64,000 nucleotides of DNA from Mucilaginibacter pedocola (GCF_002013915.1 NZ_MBTF01000039.1:1-64000); one strand, 5' to 3'. Positions 7,347-16,262 are shown, counted from the stretch's first letter. Notes: a model not told the origin generated them from the letters alone. Translations and numbers: made by a program.

Positions 7347-8092
7347 GCTACCGTCTCCTTCACGCCATTTAATATTTCGGCAATATGTATCACCTTCACG
7401 TTGCTTTTTTGCCTTTTCAGGATGCCTTCCATGTGCATCAGGCAACTGAGGTCGGCAGCGGTGATGTATTCGGCACCGTTCTTTTCATGGTCTGCCACGC
7501 GGTCTTTCCCCATCTTTGCCGATACGGCTTCTTCGGCAACGCAAAAGGTACCACCAAAGCCACAGCATTCATCGGCACGGTTTAGGGTTACCAGTTCCAC
7601 GCCATCAACCATGTTCAGCAGGCTGCCGGGTTTAGAATAGGGCTCGGCTGTAAGTTCGGTCATCTGCGCCAACTTAAGCCCGCGCTGCCCGTGGCAACTT
7701 TGGTGTAGCCCCACCCTGTGCGGAAACCGGGCATCCAGTTTCTCTACTTTCAATACATCGGTCAGGAACTCCGTAAGCTCGTATATTTTATTGCGGATGC
7801 CGGTTGCAGCTTCCTCTTTATCGTGCGAATGTAGGTGCTCTTTAATATGCAACGCGCAGCTACCCGATGGCGATACCACGTAATCGTACCCGGCAAAATT
7901 ATCTACAAAGAGTTCGTTGCAACCGCCGGTTAAATGCTCGTAGCCCGAGTTGGCCATAGGCTGCCCGCAACAGGTTTGTTGCGCAGGGTAATCAACCTCC
8001 ACGCCAAGTTTTTCCAACAACTCCAAAGTAGCAATAGCCGCCTTGGGGTAAAACTGGTCGACATAGCAAGGGATAAACAGGCCTACTTTCAT
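7343..8092 (-). CDS. lutA: LutA, lactate utilization CCG-domain protein
   Basis: A 249-residue cysteine-rich protein with the two CCG-type repeats of heterodisulfide-reductase and GlpC-like subunits: TCCGQPMANSGY near 40-51 and ECCGFGGTFC near 180-190. It is the first subunit of LutABC, which oxidises L-lactate without LldD and feeds electrons toward quinone. The start chosen is the ATG at 8090-8092 (MKVGLFIPCYVDQF), six codons inside the maximal frame, because relatives begin with the strand VGLFIPCY. The stop overlaps the lutB start by four bases. Upstream, 50 bases separate it from the FAH-family hydrolase, whose expected product is L-lactate. Confidence 0.92.
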   Translation of the reverse strand: MKVGLFIPCYVDQFYPKAAIATLELLEKLGVEVDYPAQQTCCGQPMANSGYEHLTGGCNELFVDNFAGYDYVVSPSGSCALHIKEHLHSHDKEEAATGIRNKIYELTEFLTDVLKVEKLDARFPHRVGLHQSCHGQRGLKLAQMTELTAEPYSKPGSLLNMVDGVELVTLNRADECCGFGGTFCVAEEAVSAKMGKDRVADHEKNGAEYITAADLSCLMHMEGILKRQKSNVKVIHIAEILNGVKETVA

Positions 8093-8142
8093 CTTACAAA
8101 TCTGCAGCATCTAATTCTATTAACTATCCTGTGCTGTACGGC

Positions 8143-9000
8143 TTAGGCTTTGGCGTAGGCCACCACTTGCTGCTTCGAAGTTCCCAAACCATCTATACCC
8201 AGTTCAACCACGTCGCCGGGTTTAAGATATACGGGTGGCTTAAAGCCCAGCCCAACACCCGCAGGTGTACCGGTAGAAATAACATCGCCCGGTAGCAAAG
8301 TCATGAACTGGCTGATGTAAGAAATTACAAAAGGCACTTTGAAGATAAAGTTAGAGGTGTTGCCATCCTGCATGGTGGTGCCATTTACGGTTAGCCAAAG
8401 GCGCAGTGCATCAACATCGCCCGCTTCATCAGGCGTTACCAGGTACGGGCCCATCGGCGCAAAGGTATCGCAGCCTTTACCTTTATCCCAGGTACCGTTA
8501 CGCTCCAACTGGAACTCGCGTTCAGATACATCATTGTGCAACACATAGCCCGCAATGTAGTCGGCAGCTTCGGCTTCATCTACATAAGATGCTTTTTTGC
8601 CGATAACTACGGCAAGCTCCACTTCCCAATCCGTTTTCACCGAATTTTTAGGGACCATGATATCATCATTAGGGCCAACCAGCGAGGTAGTGCTTTTCAT
8701 GAACAGGATAGGCTCCGACGGCGTAGGCGCGTTGGTTTCTTTAGCGTGGTCGGCATAATTCAGGCCGATGCAAACTATTTTTGATGGACGGGCAATAGGG
8801 CTGCCTAAACGGCTGCCTTCGGGGATGGGCTGCAATTCGCTTTTATGGGCAGCAACGTAGGCTTCCAGTTCGGCAAGGCCACCGCGTTCAAAAAATTTCT
8901 CGTCGTAATCGCTGTTCAAAAATGAGGCATCGTAGTTAACGCCATCTATATTAACGCCTGCTTTTTCTTCGCCGGCATTGCCGTATCGTATCAGTTTCAT
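8143..9000 (-). CDS. fumarylacetoacetate hydrolase family protein, probable 2,4-diketo-3-deoxy-L-fuconate hydrolase
   Basis: A 285-residue FAH-fold hydrolase. The core begins with KIVCIGLNYADHAKET (about 74-89). The metal ligands are expected in WEVELAVVIG (the two Glu) and in NDVSEREFQ, and the end has STGTPAGVGLG. The family cleaves carbon-carbon bonds of diketo acids. Context points to cleavage of 2,4-diketo-3-deoxy-L-fuconate, or the rhamnonate isomer, to pyruvate and L-lactate. The gene lies 11 bases after the SDR gene and 50 bases before lutA, so substrate supply and product use are encoded on either side. The assignment to fucose rather than rhamnose is inferred from the nearby GH95 fucosidase. 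Ureidoglycolate lyase is an alternative label for this family but has no support here. Confidence 0.82.
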   Translation of the reverse strand: MKLIRYGNAGEEKAGVNIDGVNYDASFLNSDYDEKFFERGGLAELEAYVAAHKSELQPIPEGSRLGSPIARPSKIVCIGLNYADHAKETNAPTPSEPILFMKSTTSLVGPNDDIMVPKNSVKTDWEVELAVVIGKKASYVDEAEAADYIAGYVLHNDVSEREFQLERNGTWDKGKGCDTFAPMGPYLVTPDEAGDVDALRLWLTVNGTTMQDGNTSNFIFKVPFVISYISQFMTLLPGDVISTGTPAGVGLGFKPPVYLKPGDVVELGIDGLGTSKQQVVAYAKA

Positions 9001-9011
9001 TTGGTGTTTGT

Positions 9012-9776
9012 TTAGTTGTTTAAAGTAATAAAGCCGCCATCAATAGGGTAATCGGTACCGGTAATAAACCCGGCCTCGTCTGAGCAGAGGTACAACGCCA
9101 GCGAAGCAATTTCGTCCGGCTTGCCCATGCGGCCTATGGGTTGGCTTTTTGATAGTTTCTCAAATATTTCGGCCTCTTTGCCGGGGTAGTTTTTAGCAAT
9201 AAATCCATCCACAAAAGGTGTATGCACCCTGGCCGGCGATATACTGTTGCAGCGGATATTATCGGCCATATAATCGCGCGCTACAGATAGCGTCATGGCG
9301 TAAATGGCGCCCTTGCTCATGCTGTAGGCAAACCTGTCGGTAATACCCACATGTGCCGCTATAGATGCCATATTGAGGATAACGCCGCCGCCATTTTGTT
9401 TCATAACAGGCACCGCCGCAAACAGGCAATTGTATGCGCCTTTTACGTTTACGTTGTAAATACGGTCAATGTCGGCTTCAGTGGTTTTCTCCAGGTTGCC
9501 TACGTGGGCTATACCGGCATTATTCACCAATACATCTACCTTGCCTATCTGCGCAAAAACCTCTAATACGGCTTGCTGGTCGGCCACGTTGGCGGCGTAG
9601 GCTTTTGCCTGCCCGCCTGCTGCTGCAATTTCTTCTACCACGCCGGTTGCGGCGTCGGCATTCAATTCAATAATGTTTACGGTTGCACCTTGTTTGGCAA
9701 ACAGCAGTGCTATCGCCTTGCCAATTCCGCTGCCGCCGCCGGTTATTACAACCGATTTGTTTGTTAAGCTAAACAT
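9012..9776 (-). CDS. short-chain dehydrogenase, probable 2-keto-3-deoxy-L-fuconate dehydrogenase
   Basis: A 254-residue classical SDR. The cofactor motif is TGGGSGIG (residues 12-19), NNAG lies near 87-90, the catalytic Ser is in MASIAAH near 140, and YSMSK is the Tyr/Lys pair near 152-156. The C-terminus has GTDYPIDGGF, as in sugar-acid dehydrogenases. It would oxidise the C4 hydroxyl of 2-keto-3-deoxy-L-fuconate with NAD. It sits 15 bases after the UxaA-type dehydratase and 11 bases before the FAH hydrolase, which is the order of the oxidative deoxysugar pathway. Specificity is inferred from context, since the SDR fold alone does not show it. Confidence 0.82.
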   Translation of the reverse strand: MFSLTNKSVVITGGGSGIGKAIALLFAKQGATVNIIELNADAATGVVEEIAAAGGQAKAYAANVADQQAVLEVFAQIGKVDVLVNNAGIAHVGNLEKTTEADIDRIYNVNVKGAYNCLFAAVPVMKQNGGGVILNMASIAAHVGITDRFAYSMSKGAIYAMTLSVARDYMADNIRCNSISPARVHTPFVDGFIAKNYPGKEAEIFEKLSKSQPIGRMGKPDEIASLALYLCSDEAGFITGTDYPIDGGFITLNN

Positions 9777-9791
9777 GTTTTTATAGATGTT

Positions 9792-11456
9792 TTATAATGA
9801 CACCCCACGTTTCCATGGGATAAAATCGTCTTGCCCTAATTGTACTGCTTTGGGTTTTACTTCGCCATTGGCAACGCTTATCACATAATCTAACATGCGG
9901 TGTGCCGACTGCTCAATGCTCTCCTCCCCTTCTATCACGGTGCCGCAGTTAAAATCAATAATATCGGGCATGCGGTTATAAAGTTTGGTATTGGTTGATA
10001 CCTTCACCACCGGCGCAATAGGGTTGCCTGTTGGCGTGCCCAGCCCTGTGGTAAACAGTACCAGGTTACTACCCGAACCTACTACCGCCGTGGTGCTCTC
10101 CACATCGCTACCCGGTGTACACAGCAGGTTAAGCCCCGGTTTAGTTACCTTCTCAGGATAATCTAACACCGCTGCCACCGGCGATGAGCCTCCTTTTTTG
10201 GCTGCCCCGGCCGATTTAATGGCATCGGTTATCAAACCATCGCGAATATTTCCCGGCGATGGATTGGCGTAAAAACCCGAGCCATCTGCCTCGGCCTTGG
10301 CATTGTAGGTGCGCATCAGGTCCATAAATTTCAGGGCGGTTGGTTCGTCTACGCAGCGGTCGCTCAGTTCCTGCTCCACGCCACAAAGCTCGGGGAACTC
10401 GGCAAGCACTACGCTACCGCCCAGCGACACCAAAATATCCGACAAGTAGCCCAAAACCGGGTTGGCAGATATACCAGAAAAACCATCCGAGCCGCCGCAC
10501 TCTAAACCAATGTTCAGTTTGCTCAGGGGTGCAGGTTCGCGTTGTTGCTGGTTTACCTGTATCAACCCGGCAAAGGTTTGTTTCAGGGCTTCGTGCAGCA
10601 GGCGGCTTTCGGTGCCAAGTTTCTGCTGCTCCAAAATCATTAATGGCTTATCAAAATTGGGGTCGCGTTTTTTTATTTCATCCTGCAAAATGCTGGCTTG
10701 TGCATGCTGGCAGCCCAGGCTAAGCACCGTTGCGCCCGCTACATTGGGGTGCGTAATATAACCGGCTAACAAACCGCAAAGCGCATCCGAATCAGAGCGG
10801 GTGCCGCCGCAGCCCATATCGTGGTTCAGGAATTTGATGCCGTCCACATTCGCGAATATCTTTTTAGCAGCATTTCCTTCCGGCGTCATCTGCAGGTCGG
10901 CCTGTAATATCTCCTCAACCGACTTGCCGGTTTGCAGCATGCTTACCAATTGGTCAACCTCGTTTTCGTATCCGCGCGGTTTGGCAAAACCCAATTTCTC
11001 CAGCATGGCGCTTTTCAGCGTATTGATGTTGCGGTTCTCGCAAAAAACCAGCGGGATAACTAACCAGTAGTTTGCCGTACCCACGCTGCCATCGCTGCGG
11101 TGGTAACCCATAAAAGTTTTATTGGCAAATGCCGAAACATCGGGCCGTTTCCATTCGGTTTTGCGGCTGCCCAGTTTAAAACCATCGGCAGCGTGGTGTA
11201 CGTTTTCGGTGGTGATAACTCCGCCTTCTACAATGGGTTCGCTGGCTTTGCCTACCAGTACGCCGTACATGTGTATCTCGTCGCCTTCGGCAAGGGCATT
11301 TATGGTAAACTTGTGTTTACCCGCCACGTTATTGGCAAGGGTAATGCTTTTGCCTTCGTGCTCCACAACGGTTCCGGCGGGTAAGTCGGTAAGGGCCACC
11401 AGCACATTATCGCTGTGGTGTATTTGTAAAAATGTACGTTTATCTTCTTCTACCAT
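9792..11456 (-). CDS. UxaA-family altronate dehydratase homologue, probable sugar-acid (L-fuconate) dehydratase
   Basis: A 554-residue protein with the full UxaA layout. An N-terminal SAF domain (about 10-95) contains ALTDLPAGTVV and GDEIHMYGVLVG. The larger dehydratase domain has GYHRSDGSVGTANYWLV near 115, NHDMGCGG near 210, LGCQHAQAS near 245, GLECGGSDGFSG near 313 and ATTAVVGSGSNLVLFTTG near 455. It is the first gene of the minus-strand run, so it should catalyse the first shared step, dehydration of an aldonate to a 2-keto-3-deoxy acid. The classic substrate is D-altronate, but the SDR, FAH and LutABC genes downstream fit L-fuconate better. An inverted repeat lies 34-68 bases upstream of the start. 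Confidence 0.85.
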   Translation of the reverse strand: MVEEDKRTFLQIHHSDNVLVALTDLPAGTVVEHEGKSITLANNVAGKHKFTINALAEGDEIHMYGVLVGKASEPIVEGGVITTENVHHAADGFKLGSRKTEWKRPDVSAFANKTFMGYHRSDGSVGTANYWLVIPLVFCENRNINTLKSAMLEKLGFAKPRGYENEVDQLVSMLQTGKSVEEILQADLQMTPEGNAAKKIFANVDGIKFLNHDMGCGGTRSDSDALCGLLAGYITHPNVAGATVLSLGCQHAQASILQDEIKKRDPNFDKPLMILEQQKLGTESRLLHEALKQTFAGLIQVNQQQREPAPLSKLNIGLECGGSDGFSGISANPVLGYLSDILVSLGGSVVLAEFPELCGVEQELSDRCVDEPTALKFMDLMRTYNAKAEADGSGFYANPSPGNIRDGLITDAIKSAGAAKKGGSSPVAAVLDYPEKVTKPGLNLLCTPGSDVESTTAVVGSGSNLVLFTTGLGTPTGNPIAPVVKVSTNTKLYNRMPDIIDFNCGTVIEGEESIEQSAHRMLDYVISVANGEVKPKAVQLGQDDFIPWKRGVSL

Positions 11457-11489
11457 GGTAGTATAATTGACGATGAATAAGCCGCCGCC

Positions 11490-11524
11490 TAATTTTACGA
11501 CTTTATTCTGCAGCCGTAAAATTA
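11490..11524. promoter_or_regulatory. 10-base inverted repeat upstream of the sugar-acid operon
   Basis: TAATTTTACG (11490-11499) and CGTAAAATTA (11515-11524) are perfect arms, 25 bases apart from start to start, just upstream of the UxaA-type gene. The position suits an operator or a leader hairpin. No cognate regulator is encoded in the window. Confidence 0.4.
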
Positions 11525-11909
11525 ATTGCCGGGGTATTGCCTGAAATGGATAAAATTCAAAAAAAGATGGACGAATTGGTTATTTAACCGCATAAGCCAT
11601 CATCTATTTTATATTGATAGGTTATAATTTTATGCCGCCGGGCCGGTTAGCTCTCCTCAAAAATACTTAACAAGGTAAGCGTTTCCGCGGCATTCAACTA
11701 TCCTGCCCTCATAAGCTGCACCGCTAAATTAATAATAAAGCGATGTAGCACCATGCGCCAACACCATCTGTTTACAAAGGAAATACTTACGGGTAAAATA
11801 TACTTTTATATTATTAGCCAATTATTCTGCGATATTGCCCAACTCTAATAGGATATAATAACTTTATTGGCAATTAGGTTTATTAGTTGGCAGGAAAGCG
11901 AAATACCCG

Positions 11910-12096
11910 CTCGGCGAGTTGACTCACCCGGCCGACGCTATCGCTGGGCCACCCTCTCTACTTCGTAAAGAGGGTTTAGAAAATATTTCGCAGCTACACC
12001 TCTCTGCGAAGCAGGGAGGAAAAAAATGTAGCTCACCCTCTTTCCGTTTACGGAGAGAGGGTCGGGCAGCGATAGCGAACCCGGGGTGAGTTAAAT
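11910..12096. repeat. long composite palindromic element
   Basis: GGCGAGTTGACTCACC at the left and GGGGTGAGTTAAAT at the right enclose CTATCGCTGGGC and GCAGCGATAGCG arms, with two CCCTCTC/GAGAGGG hairpins inside. The left half is nearly identical to the reverse complement of 18919-18973. The remaining 11525-11909 and 12097-12202 are A+T-rich with no gene or clear motif. Confidence 0.75.
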
Positions 12097-12202
12097 ATCG
12101 ACGCGATCCGAGCTGCAAAATTTATACTTCATTCCCCCTCAAACAATTCCCCTCTCTTCCGGATTTAATTAACACGAACACATTTCCTATTTCTATAATA
12201 AT

Positions 12203-13915
12203 TTGAATACTAAGAAACACCTTGGCATACTGGGCGGGGGCCCGAGTGCGCTATTTTTGTTTAAGCAACTGGTAGATGGTAAATGCACCAAAGCCGTTGT
12301 AACCATTTTTGAGCGTGGCAGACAGTTGGGCAGCGGTATGCCCTACAGTACTGCCGGGGCCAATGATGAGCACATCACCAATGTATCGGGAAACGAGATA
12401 CCCCCGCTGGTAACAACCGTTGCCGAATGGATAAAAACAGCGCCCAAACAACTGCTGGACCATTTTGAGATAACACCCGAAAGCTATAACGACTACAAGG
12501 TGCTGCCGAGATTATTGTTCGGGCAGTACCTTTCGGCCCAGTTCGCTTTACTGCAGCAACAGGCAGCCGGGATAGGGTTGGAAGCATTAGTACGCTTCAA
12601 CAGCGAGGTGACCGATATTATTGATGAGCCCGATAATGGTAAAATTACTGTAGAGGTGAATGGCGATGAGCATTACCAATTTGATACTGTTGTTACCTCT
12701 ACCGGGCACAACTGGCCCGACGAGCACGAGGGGAAGATCCCGCGCTATTTCGATTCGCCCTACCCGCCTGCCAAGCTGCGCATTAAGGCTAACCATGCCG
12801 TTGCTGTAAAAGGCACCTCGCTTACCGCAGTTGATGCCCTGCGCACGTTGGCCCGCAGCAACGGAGATTTTACGATAGAAAAAGATGGCAAGCGTATATT
12901 TCACTTGGCAGAGGATAGCCCCGATTTTAAAGTGGTACTGCATTCGCGCCATGGTTTACTGCCGGCAGTGAGGTTCCATTTGGAAGATACCCACCTTAAA
13001 AACAAAAAACTGCTAACCAAAGAACAGATAGCCGCCCATATTAAAGAGAACAATGGCTTCCTCTCGCTCGATTATATTTTCGAAAAAGATTTTAAAGATA
13101 TCTTTCGCGATAAAGACCCGGAGTTATATGCCCGGTTGAAAAATATGCGCGTAGAGGATTTTGTGGATGAAGTGATGGGCACACGGGAAGAACGCAATGC
13201 TTTCCGGTTATTAGCAGCCGAATATGAAGAAGCAGAGCGCTCGATAAAAACACGCACATCCGTTTACTGGAAAGAGTTGCTTGGGGCTCTAAGTTTCGCC
13301 ATGAATTATCCCGCCAAATATTTCAGTGCCGAGGATATGGAAAGGTTGCAGAAAAGCTTGCTGCCGCTGATATCGGTAGTGATAGCCTATATGCCCCAAA
13401 GCTCCTGCGAAGAAATGATGGCCATGCACCAGGCCGGCGTGTTGGATGTGGTTGCCGTGGGCGAAGACAGCGAGGTTGAACCTTTAAAAAACGGAGGCGC
13501 TGTTTACCGTTACACCGATGAGGAAGGCAAAAAGCAGGAAAAGCATTTTGAAACCTTTGTAGATGCATCGGGCCAGCCCCACTTATCGTACAACAACCTG
13601 CCCTACAAAAGCCTTACAGAAAACAAAACCGTTAGCCCAGCCCTGTTGCAATACCGCGATGCCGAAAAAGGAAAGGCAGCCAAAGTTGAGGGTAAAGATG
13701 TAGTAACGGATGAACAGGGCAATTACCATCTTAAAGTGCCCGGCATCGCCATTGATGATAACTTTAGGGTGATAAATGAGCAAGGAGACGCCAACCCGCG
13801 CCTGTATATGATGGCGGTGCCGTATATTGGCGGCTACAACCCCGACTACTCGGGGCTTGATTTTTGCGAAGAAGCATCGAAACGTATCATGCAAACCTTG
13901 TTCGAAGAAGTATAA
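12203..13915 (+). CDS. FAD/NAD(P)-binding oxidoreductase of the COG4529 (HydA-like) type
   Basis: A 570-residue flavoprotein of unknown substrate. It starts at TTG (12203), because the dinucleotide-binding motif GILGGGPSALF lies at residues 8-18 and no upstream in-frame ATG precedes it. The FAD-binding continuation FERGRQLGSGMPYST at about 37-51 is typical of the family. A second nucleotide-binding region begins at about 165 (VVTSTGHNWP), and a third conserved part ends with YNPDYSGLDFCEEASKRI. Proteins of this family are often annotated as uncharacterised NAD(P)/FAD-dependent oxidoreductases. It forms a tight plus-strand unit with the DUF1543 gene, whose ATG overlaps its stop. The upstream region is a long repeat, and no promoter box was recognised. 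Confidence 0.82.
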   Translation: MNTKKHLGILGGGPSALFLFKQLVDGKCTKAVVTIFERGRQLGSGMPYSTAGANDEHITNVSGNEIPPLVTTVAEWIKTAPKQLLDHFEITPESYNDYKVLPRLLFGQYLSAQFALLQQQAAGIGLEALVRFNSEVTDIIDEPDNGKITVEVNGDEHYQFDTVVTSTGHNWPDEHEGKIPRYFDSPYPPAKLRIKANHAVAVKGTSLTAVDALRTLARSNGDFTIEKDGKRIFHLAEDSPDFKVVLHSRHGLLPAVRFHLEDTHLKNKKLLTKEQIAAHIKENNGFLSLDYIFEKDFKDIFRDKDPELYARLKNMRVEDFVDEVMGTREERNAFRLLAAEYEEAERSIKTRTSVYWKELLGALSFAMNYPAKYFSAEDMERLQKSLLPLISVVIAYMPQSSCEEMMAMHQAGVLDVVAVGEDSEVEPLKNGGAVYRYTDEEGKKQEKHFETFVDASGQPHLSYNNLPYKSLTENKTVSPALLQYRDAEKGKAAKVEGKDVVTDEQGNYHLKVPGIAIDDNFRVINEQGDANPRLYMMAVPYIGGYNPDYSGLDFCEEASKRIMQTLFEEV

Positions 13916-14484
13916 TGAGCACCCAACCCAAACTATTTATGCTGCTGCTTGGCTCCAAAGCGCCCGGCAGGCACGTAGAGCAGCACGACTTTTTCTTCGG
14001 CATAGCCGGCTCGTTGAAAGAACTGGTACCCGATATCAAAAAATTCTGGAAGAACACAGGCTCCTCACTACATATTGATGGCTGGCGCGAAGTAAATCAT
14101 GTGAATGGTTACCGGATAACGATAATCCCGAAGGAAGCCGCAATTCCGAACGAGAACCGCCTGTTCTTCATCAACCTTGGCGGCTACCAGGCGGGCAAAC
14201 TGGAAGAACAGCATTACACCGTGCTCAGCGTACAAACCGACAAAACACAAGCCATACAACAAGCCAAGAAAACAATATTCTTCCGCACGGCAAGCGTTGC
14301 CGGCGTAAAAGGTGCCAACTCGCATATCGACGATAAGTACGGCATTGATGTAGATGATATTTACAACATCGAAGAAATGCTTGCACCGGAGCTAAAGGAG
14401 AAATACCATATCGGGATAACGCCTGCCGAGGGCTTACTTGAAGATGAAGTGCATTTGGGGTATTTTAGATTGGATAAGTTATAG
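13915..14484 (+). CDS. DUF1543 domain-containing protein
   Basis: A 189-residue cytoplasmic protein with a tandem DUF1543-like composition. The N-terminal MLLLGSKAPGRHVEQHDFFF and SLHIDGWREVNHVNGYRI blocks are characteristic. A second part includes NLGGYQAGKLEEQHYTVLSV and the C-terminal YHIGITPAEGLLEDEVHLGYFRL. The biochemical role of the family is unknown. The start is the ATG in TAATG, overlapping the stop of the FAD protein by one base. This implies coupled translation and supports the short start over the longer open frame. It is followed after 22 bases by a GNAT gene. Confidence 0.85.
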   Translation: MSTQPKLFMLLLGSKAPGRHVEQHDFFFGIAGSLKELVPDIKKFWKNTGSSLHIDGWREVNHVNGYRITIIPKEAAIPNENRLFFINLGGYQAGKLEEQHYTVLSVQTDKTQAIQQAKKTIFFRTASVAGVKGANSHIDDKYGIDVDDIYNIEEMLAPELKEKYHIGITPAEGLLEDEVHLGYFRLDKL

Positions 14485-14506
14485 TTTAGCATATATATAT
14501 TCACCC

Positions 14507-15064
14507 ATGATTCGTCAAGCTATTCCCACTGATGCGCCCATCATAGCCCAACTTATTATGCTCGCCATGGGCGAGCCTCTCGCAGCTAAATTTGCCAATA
14601 ACCCCGATCCGACTGTGGCCGAAGCATTGTTCGCCCGTTTTGCGGCGCTGAAGGGCAACCAGTATAGCTACGAAAACATTTTGCTTTACGAGGACGGAGG
14701 TGCTGTTTGCGGAATGATCATAGCCTACGATGGCGGAAAACTGGATGAATTGCGGTCGCCATTTTTGAACTACACGCGCAGCCAGTTAGACTTCACCGGT
14801 ACACCCGAAGATGAAACCGGCCCCGGCGAATTTTATATCGATTGTCTGGCCGTGTTCCCGCAATACCAGGGCAAAGGCATCGCTAAAAGTTTGATAAAAG
14901 CGCTGTTCGAAAGGGCGACATCGCTTGGGCACCGTACGGTTGGGCTTTTAGTAAGCAAAGGGAACGAAAAGGCACGCATGCTTTATGAAGGGTTGGGCTT
15001 TGAAATTGTGGGCGAGCAAGGGTTGCTGGGTGGCGTGCATTATCATTTGCAACGTAAGGTTTAG
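14507..15064 (+). CDS. GNAT family N-acetyltransferase
   Basis: A 185-residue acetyltransferase. The acetyl-CoA binding motif A is clear: DCLAVFPQYQGKGIAKSLIK at about 107-126. The fold continues with VGLLVSKGNEKARMLYEGLGF (about 145-165) and a C-terminal strand. The start is the ATG at 14507 (MIRQAIPTDAP), since relatives begin with the IRxA strand. The longer frame overlaps the DUF1543 gene. Substrate cannot be told. It probably belongs to the same transcription unit as the two genes before it. The three interrupt two blocks of fucose-related genes without an obvious functional link. Confidence 0.85.
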   Translation: MIRQAIPTDAPIIAQLIMLAMGEPLAAKFANNPDPTVAEALFARFAALKGNQYSYENILLYEDGGAVCGMIIAYDGGKLDELRSPFLNYTRSQLDFTGTPEDETGPGEFYIDCLAVFPQYQGKGIAKSLIKALFERATSLGHRTVGLLVSKGNEKARMLYEGLGFEIVGEQGLLGGVHYHLQRKV

Positions 15065-15066
15065 TG

Positions 15067-15230
15067 GTTACTTGGTGGCTATTTAACCGCAAAGGCCGCA
15101 AAGATTTTCGCAAAGAGGCACAAAGTGTTTTGGTGGCTATTTATACACATAACTGATAATACGCTTTAAAACTTATAGCGCATTTGCAAGGCTTTGTGCT
15201 TTTTTCTCCGTGTCCTTTGTGGTAAAATTC
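15067..15230. repeat. dispersed repeat with CGCAAAG/CTTTGTG arms between convergent genes
   Basis: TGGCTATTTAACCGCAAAGG occurs near the left, with GCAAAGAGGCACAAAG further in. CTTTGTGCTTTTTTC and GTGTCCTTTGTGGTAAA lie at the right, giving a loose inverted repeat. A related piece in the opposite direction is at 24790-24825. It may serve as a bidirectional transcription end. Confidence 0.5.
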
Positions 15231-15235
15231 ACCGA

Positions 15236-16255
15236 TCAAACTCCCAAACTCACCATCGCCTTGATCACCCCATTTTCCGGCTTCAGCCAGCTTGCAAAAT
15301 TATCGGCTACTTCATCAAAATTTACTCGATGAGTGATATAGGTTTGCGGGCTTATCAAGCCCTGTTTCATTGAGGATATTACATGCTCAAAGTCAGCACG
15401 GGTGGCGTTGCGGCTACTCATGAGGGTACCCTCCCGTTTGTGGAACTCGGGGTGGCTTACCATAATTTCACCTTTTTGTAAACCTACCAGTACATACCTC
15501 GCACCATGTGCCATGTAGTAAAAAGAATTGTTGATGGCTTTTTGGTTGCCTGTGGCATCAATAACTACCGTGGGCATATCGCCACCCGTAATGGCGGCCA
15601 ACTGTTCGGCAACATCATCATCTGTTGCGTTAATGGTGTATGGTACATGCAGCGTTTCGCAGCAAAATTTTAGGCGCTGGCGGTTCACATCCAGAGCAAT
15701 AACCTGCCCGCCGGCAATGCGCGCAAGTTCCATAATGCCTAAACCAATGGGACCGGCACCTATTACCAATACAAATTCGCCATGCTGTACGCCTGCGCGG
15801 CGTACGCCATGGGCGCCAATGGCCAAAGGTTCTACAAGCGCCAGTTCATCAAGGCTGAGGCCGTTGCCGTGGATGAGCAGGTCGGCACGTACCTGCAAAT
15901 ATTCGCACATGCCGCCATCTGTGTGCACACCGCAAACCTGTAGCTGGGTGCAGCAGTTGGGTTTATAACTGCGGCAGGCAATGCAATGCCCGCAATTGTA
16001 GTAGGGTATAAAGGTAACGGTATCGCCAATTGCAAAACCCTCGGCACCACCAGTATCTATCAGTTCGCCCGAAAGTTCGTGCCCCAATATTCTGGGATAA
16101 TTAAAAAAAGGCTGCGTTCCCTCAAAGGCGTGCAGATCGGTGCCGCAAATGCCAATGCGGCGTATGCGGATGATGGCGTAGCCCTCCTTCTGTTCGGGTG
16201 CGGGGGCATCGCCGTAGGCAAATTCGCCGGGCTGTGTGCAAGTTAATATCTTCAT
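15236..16255 (-). CDS. zinc-dependent medium-chain alcohol dehydrogenase, probable sugar or sugar-acid dehydrogenase
   Basis: A 339-residue MDR enzyme. The catalytic zinc site shows GICGTDLHAFEG (Cys near 36) and GHELSGE (His/Glu near 59-60). The structural zinc cysteines are in CGHCIACRSYKPNCC (about 88-102). The Rossmann motif GAGPIGLG is near 166-173. It resembles L-threonine, L-galactonate and sorbitol-type dehydrogenases, so a polyol, aldose or aldonate substrate is likely. It follows the GH95 fucosidase by seven bases on the same strand, so an oxidation of free L-fucose or of L-fuconate is the natural guess. That is context only. No lactonase, mutarotase or sugar transporter is encoded in the window. 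Confidence 0.85.
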   Translation of the reverse strand: MKILTCTQPGEFAYGDAPAPEQKEGYAIIRIRRIGICGTDLHAFEGTQPFFNYPRILGHELSGELIDTGGAEGFAIGDTVTFIPYYNCGHCIACRSYKPNCCTQLQVCGVHTDGGMCEYLQVRADLLIHGNGLSLDELALVEPLAIGAHGVRRAGVQHGEFVLVIGAGPIGLGIMELARIAGGQVIALDVNRQRLKFCCETLHVPYTINATDDDVAEQLAAITGGDMPTVVIDATGNQKAINNSFYYMAHGARYVLVGLQKGEIMVSHPEFHKREGTLMSSRNATRADFEHVISSMKQGLISPQTYITHRVNFDEVADNFASWLKPENGVIKAMVSLGV

Positions 16256-16262
16256 GCCCGTT

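Noticed and set aside
7385..7640. Plus-strand frames opposite lutA
   Set aside because: They are antisense to a gene with clear cysteine motifs and give no recognisable protein.
11924..12118. Open frame of 64 residues in the long intergenic region
   Set aside because: It is made entirely of the composite palindromic repeat at 11910-12096.
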